64,000 nt of DNA from contig OZ244857.1 of the NCBI GenBank assembly GCA_965220935.1, positions 2,418,001-2,482,000 on the forward strand. Direction: 5' to 3'. The stretch is from Bin80 sp965220935. GTDB lineage: Bacteria; Bacteroidota; Rhodothermia; Rhodothermales; Bin80. The first letter of the stretch is position 1, and each line of letters begins with the position of its first letter. The translations under genes and the position numbers were made by a program. The notes beneath the pieces are model-generated. The model saw only the letters and a program-made list of their open reading frames with translations, was not told the origin of the DNA and made no database searches. Shown piece after piece: positions 63,905 through 64,000 of the stretch.

Positions 63905-64000
63905 ATGCGTAATACTGTTGCTAAATTCTTATCCTTATTACTGATCTTGGGGCTCGGTAATGATCATTCAGCTCAGCCATTAACAGTAAACAGACTTTTT
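63905..64000 (+). CDS. Start of an exported protein (runs off window)
   Basis: The ATG at 63905, with GGAG about 11 bp upstream, opens a frame to the window end (32 codons). The N-terminus MRNTVAKFLSLLLILGLGND followed by HSAQ is a Sec signal peptide, with likely cleavage after SAQ or HSA. Too little remains to say more. Confidence 0.6.
   Translation, partial: MRNTVAKFLSLLLILGLGNDHSAQPLTVNRLF

Overview
The window looks like a chromosome segment of a marine or host-associated member of Bacteroidota, probably Rhodothermia (Rhodothermaeota). This is inferred from a DUF4835/PorD-like protein, a surface protein ending in a type IX secretion-style tail (YPNPF...GRRV...AGAYLYR), a Tat-exported Gfo/Idh/MocA oxidoreductase, and a dehydrogenase/ThuA-type sugar cluster. 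Insertion-sequence remnants and broken genes are common. Several breaks are single-base changes in homopolymers, so some may be sequencing errors.

1-5.2 kb (minus strand) is mostly housekeeping. It holds a TonB-type receptor fragment and a TroA-like metal-binding lipoprotein with a DtxR-like operator, then porD-like, DUF411, def and M23 peptidase genes in one run. 5.3-13.6 kb is a decaying catabolic cluster: an IS1595-type remnant, a Gfo/Idh/MocA oxidoreductase, a TIM-barrel gene cut by an ISL3 element with a perfect 8-bp target duplication, a cupin, and a dehydrogenase followed by plastocyanin-like and ThuA-like parts in shifted frames. 14.5-21.4 kb is one giant autotransporter-like adhesin with Ig-like and Calx-beta repeats. 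21.5-25.5 kb holds a broken methyltransferase, an aminotransferase, a HAD phosphatase and an OsmC protein.

26.1-44.7 kb is a probable anti-phage island. A giant DUF1998 helicase with a nuclease-like tail, a DrmD-like SNF2 helicase and an Eco57I/PglX-like adenine methylase form one run related to DISARM/Druantia-type systems. The methylase contains 20 perfect GTCA repeats in frame, so its C-terminus should be phase variable. An AddB/AddA-like nuclease-helicase pair follows. 45.1-52.8 kb is a tandem array of four AAA+ ATPase genes that are mosaics of a few interchangeable segments. One copy is cut by an IS256-family element that also carries a second, catalytically degenerate transposase paralogue. 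A fifth ATPase remnant lies at 63.1-63.4 kb.

53.9-61.5 kb is a nested mobile structure. A tnpB (IS605-type) element bounded by a ~31-bp inverted repeat is split by a 6.2-kb insertion with its own inverted ends. That insertion carries a 1,844-residue fibronectin-III surface protein. A 12-C tract puts the likely signal-peptide start of this protein out of frame, so it too looks phase variable and currently OFF. hemL and the start of a secreted protein end the window.
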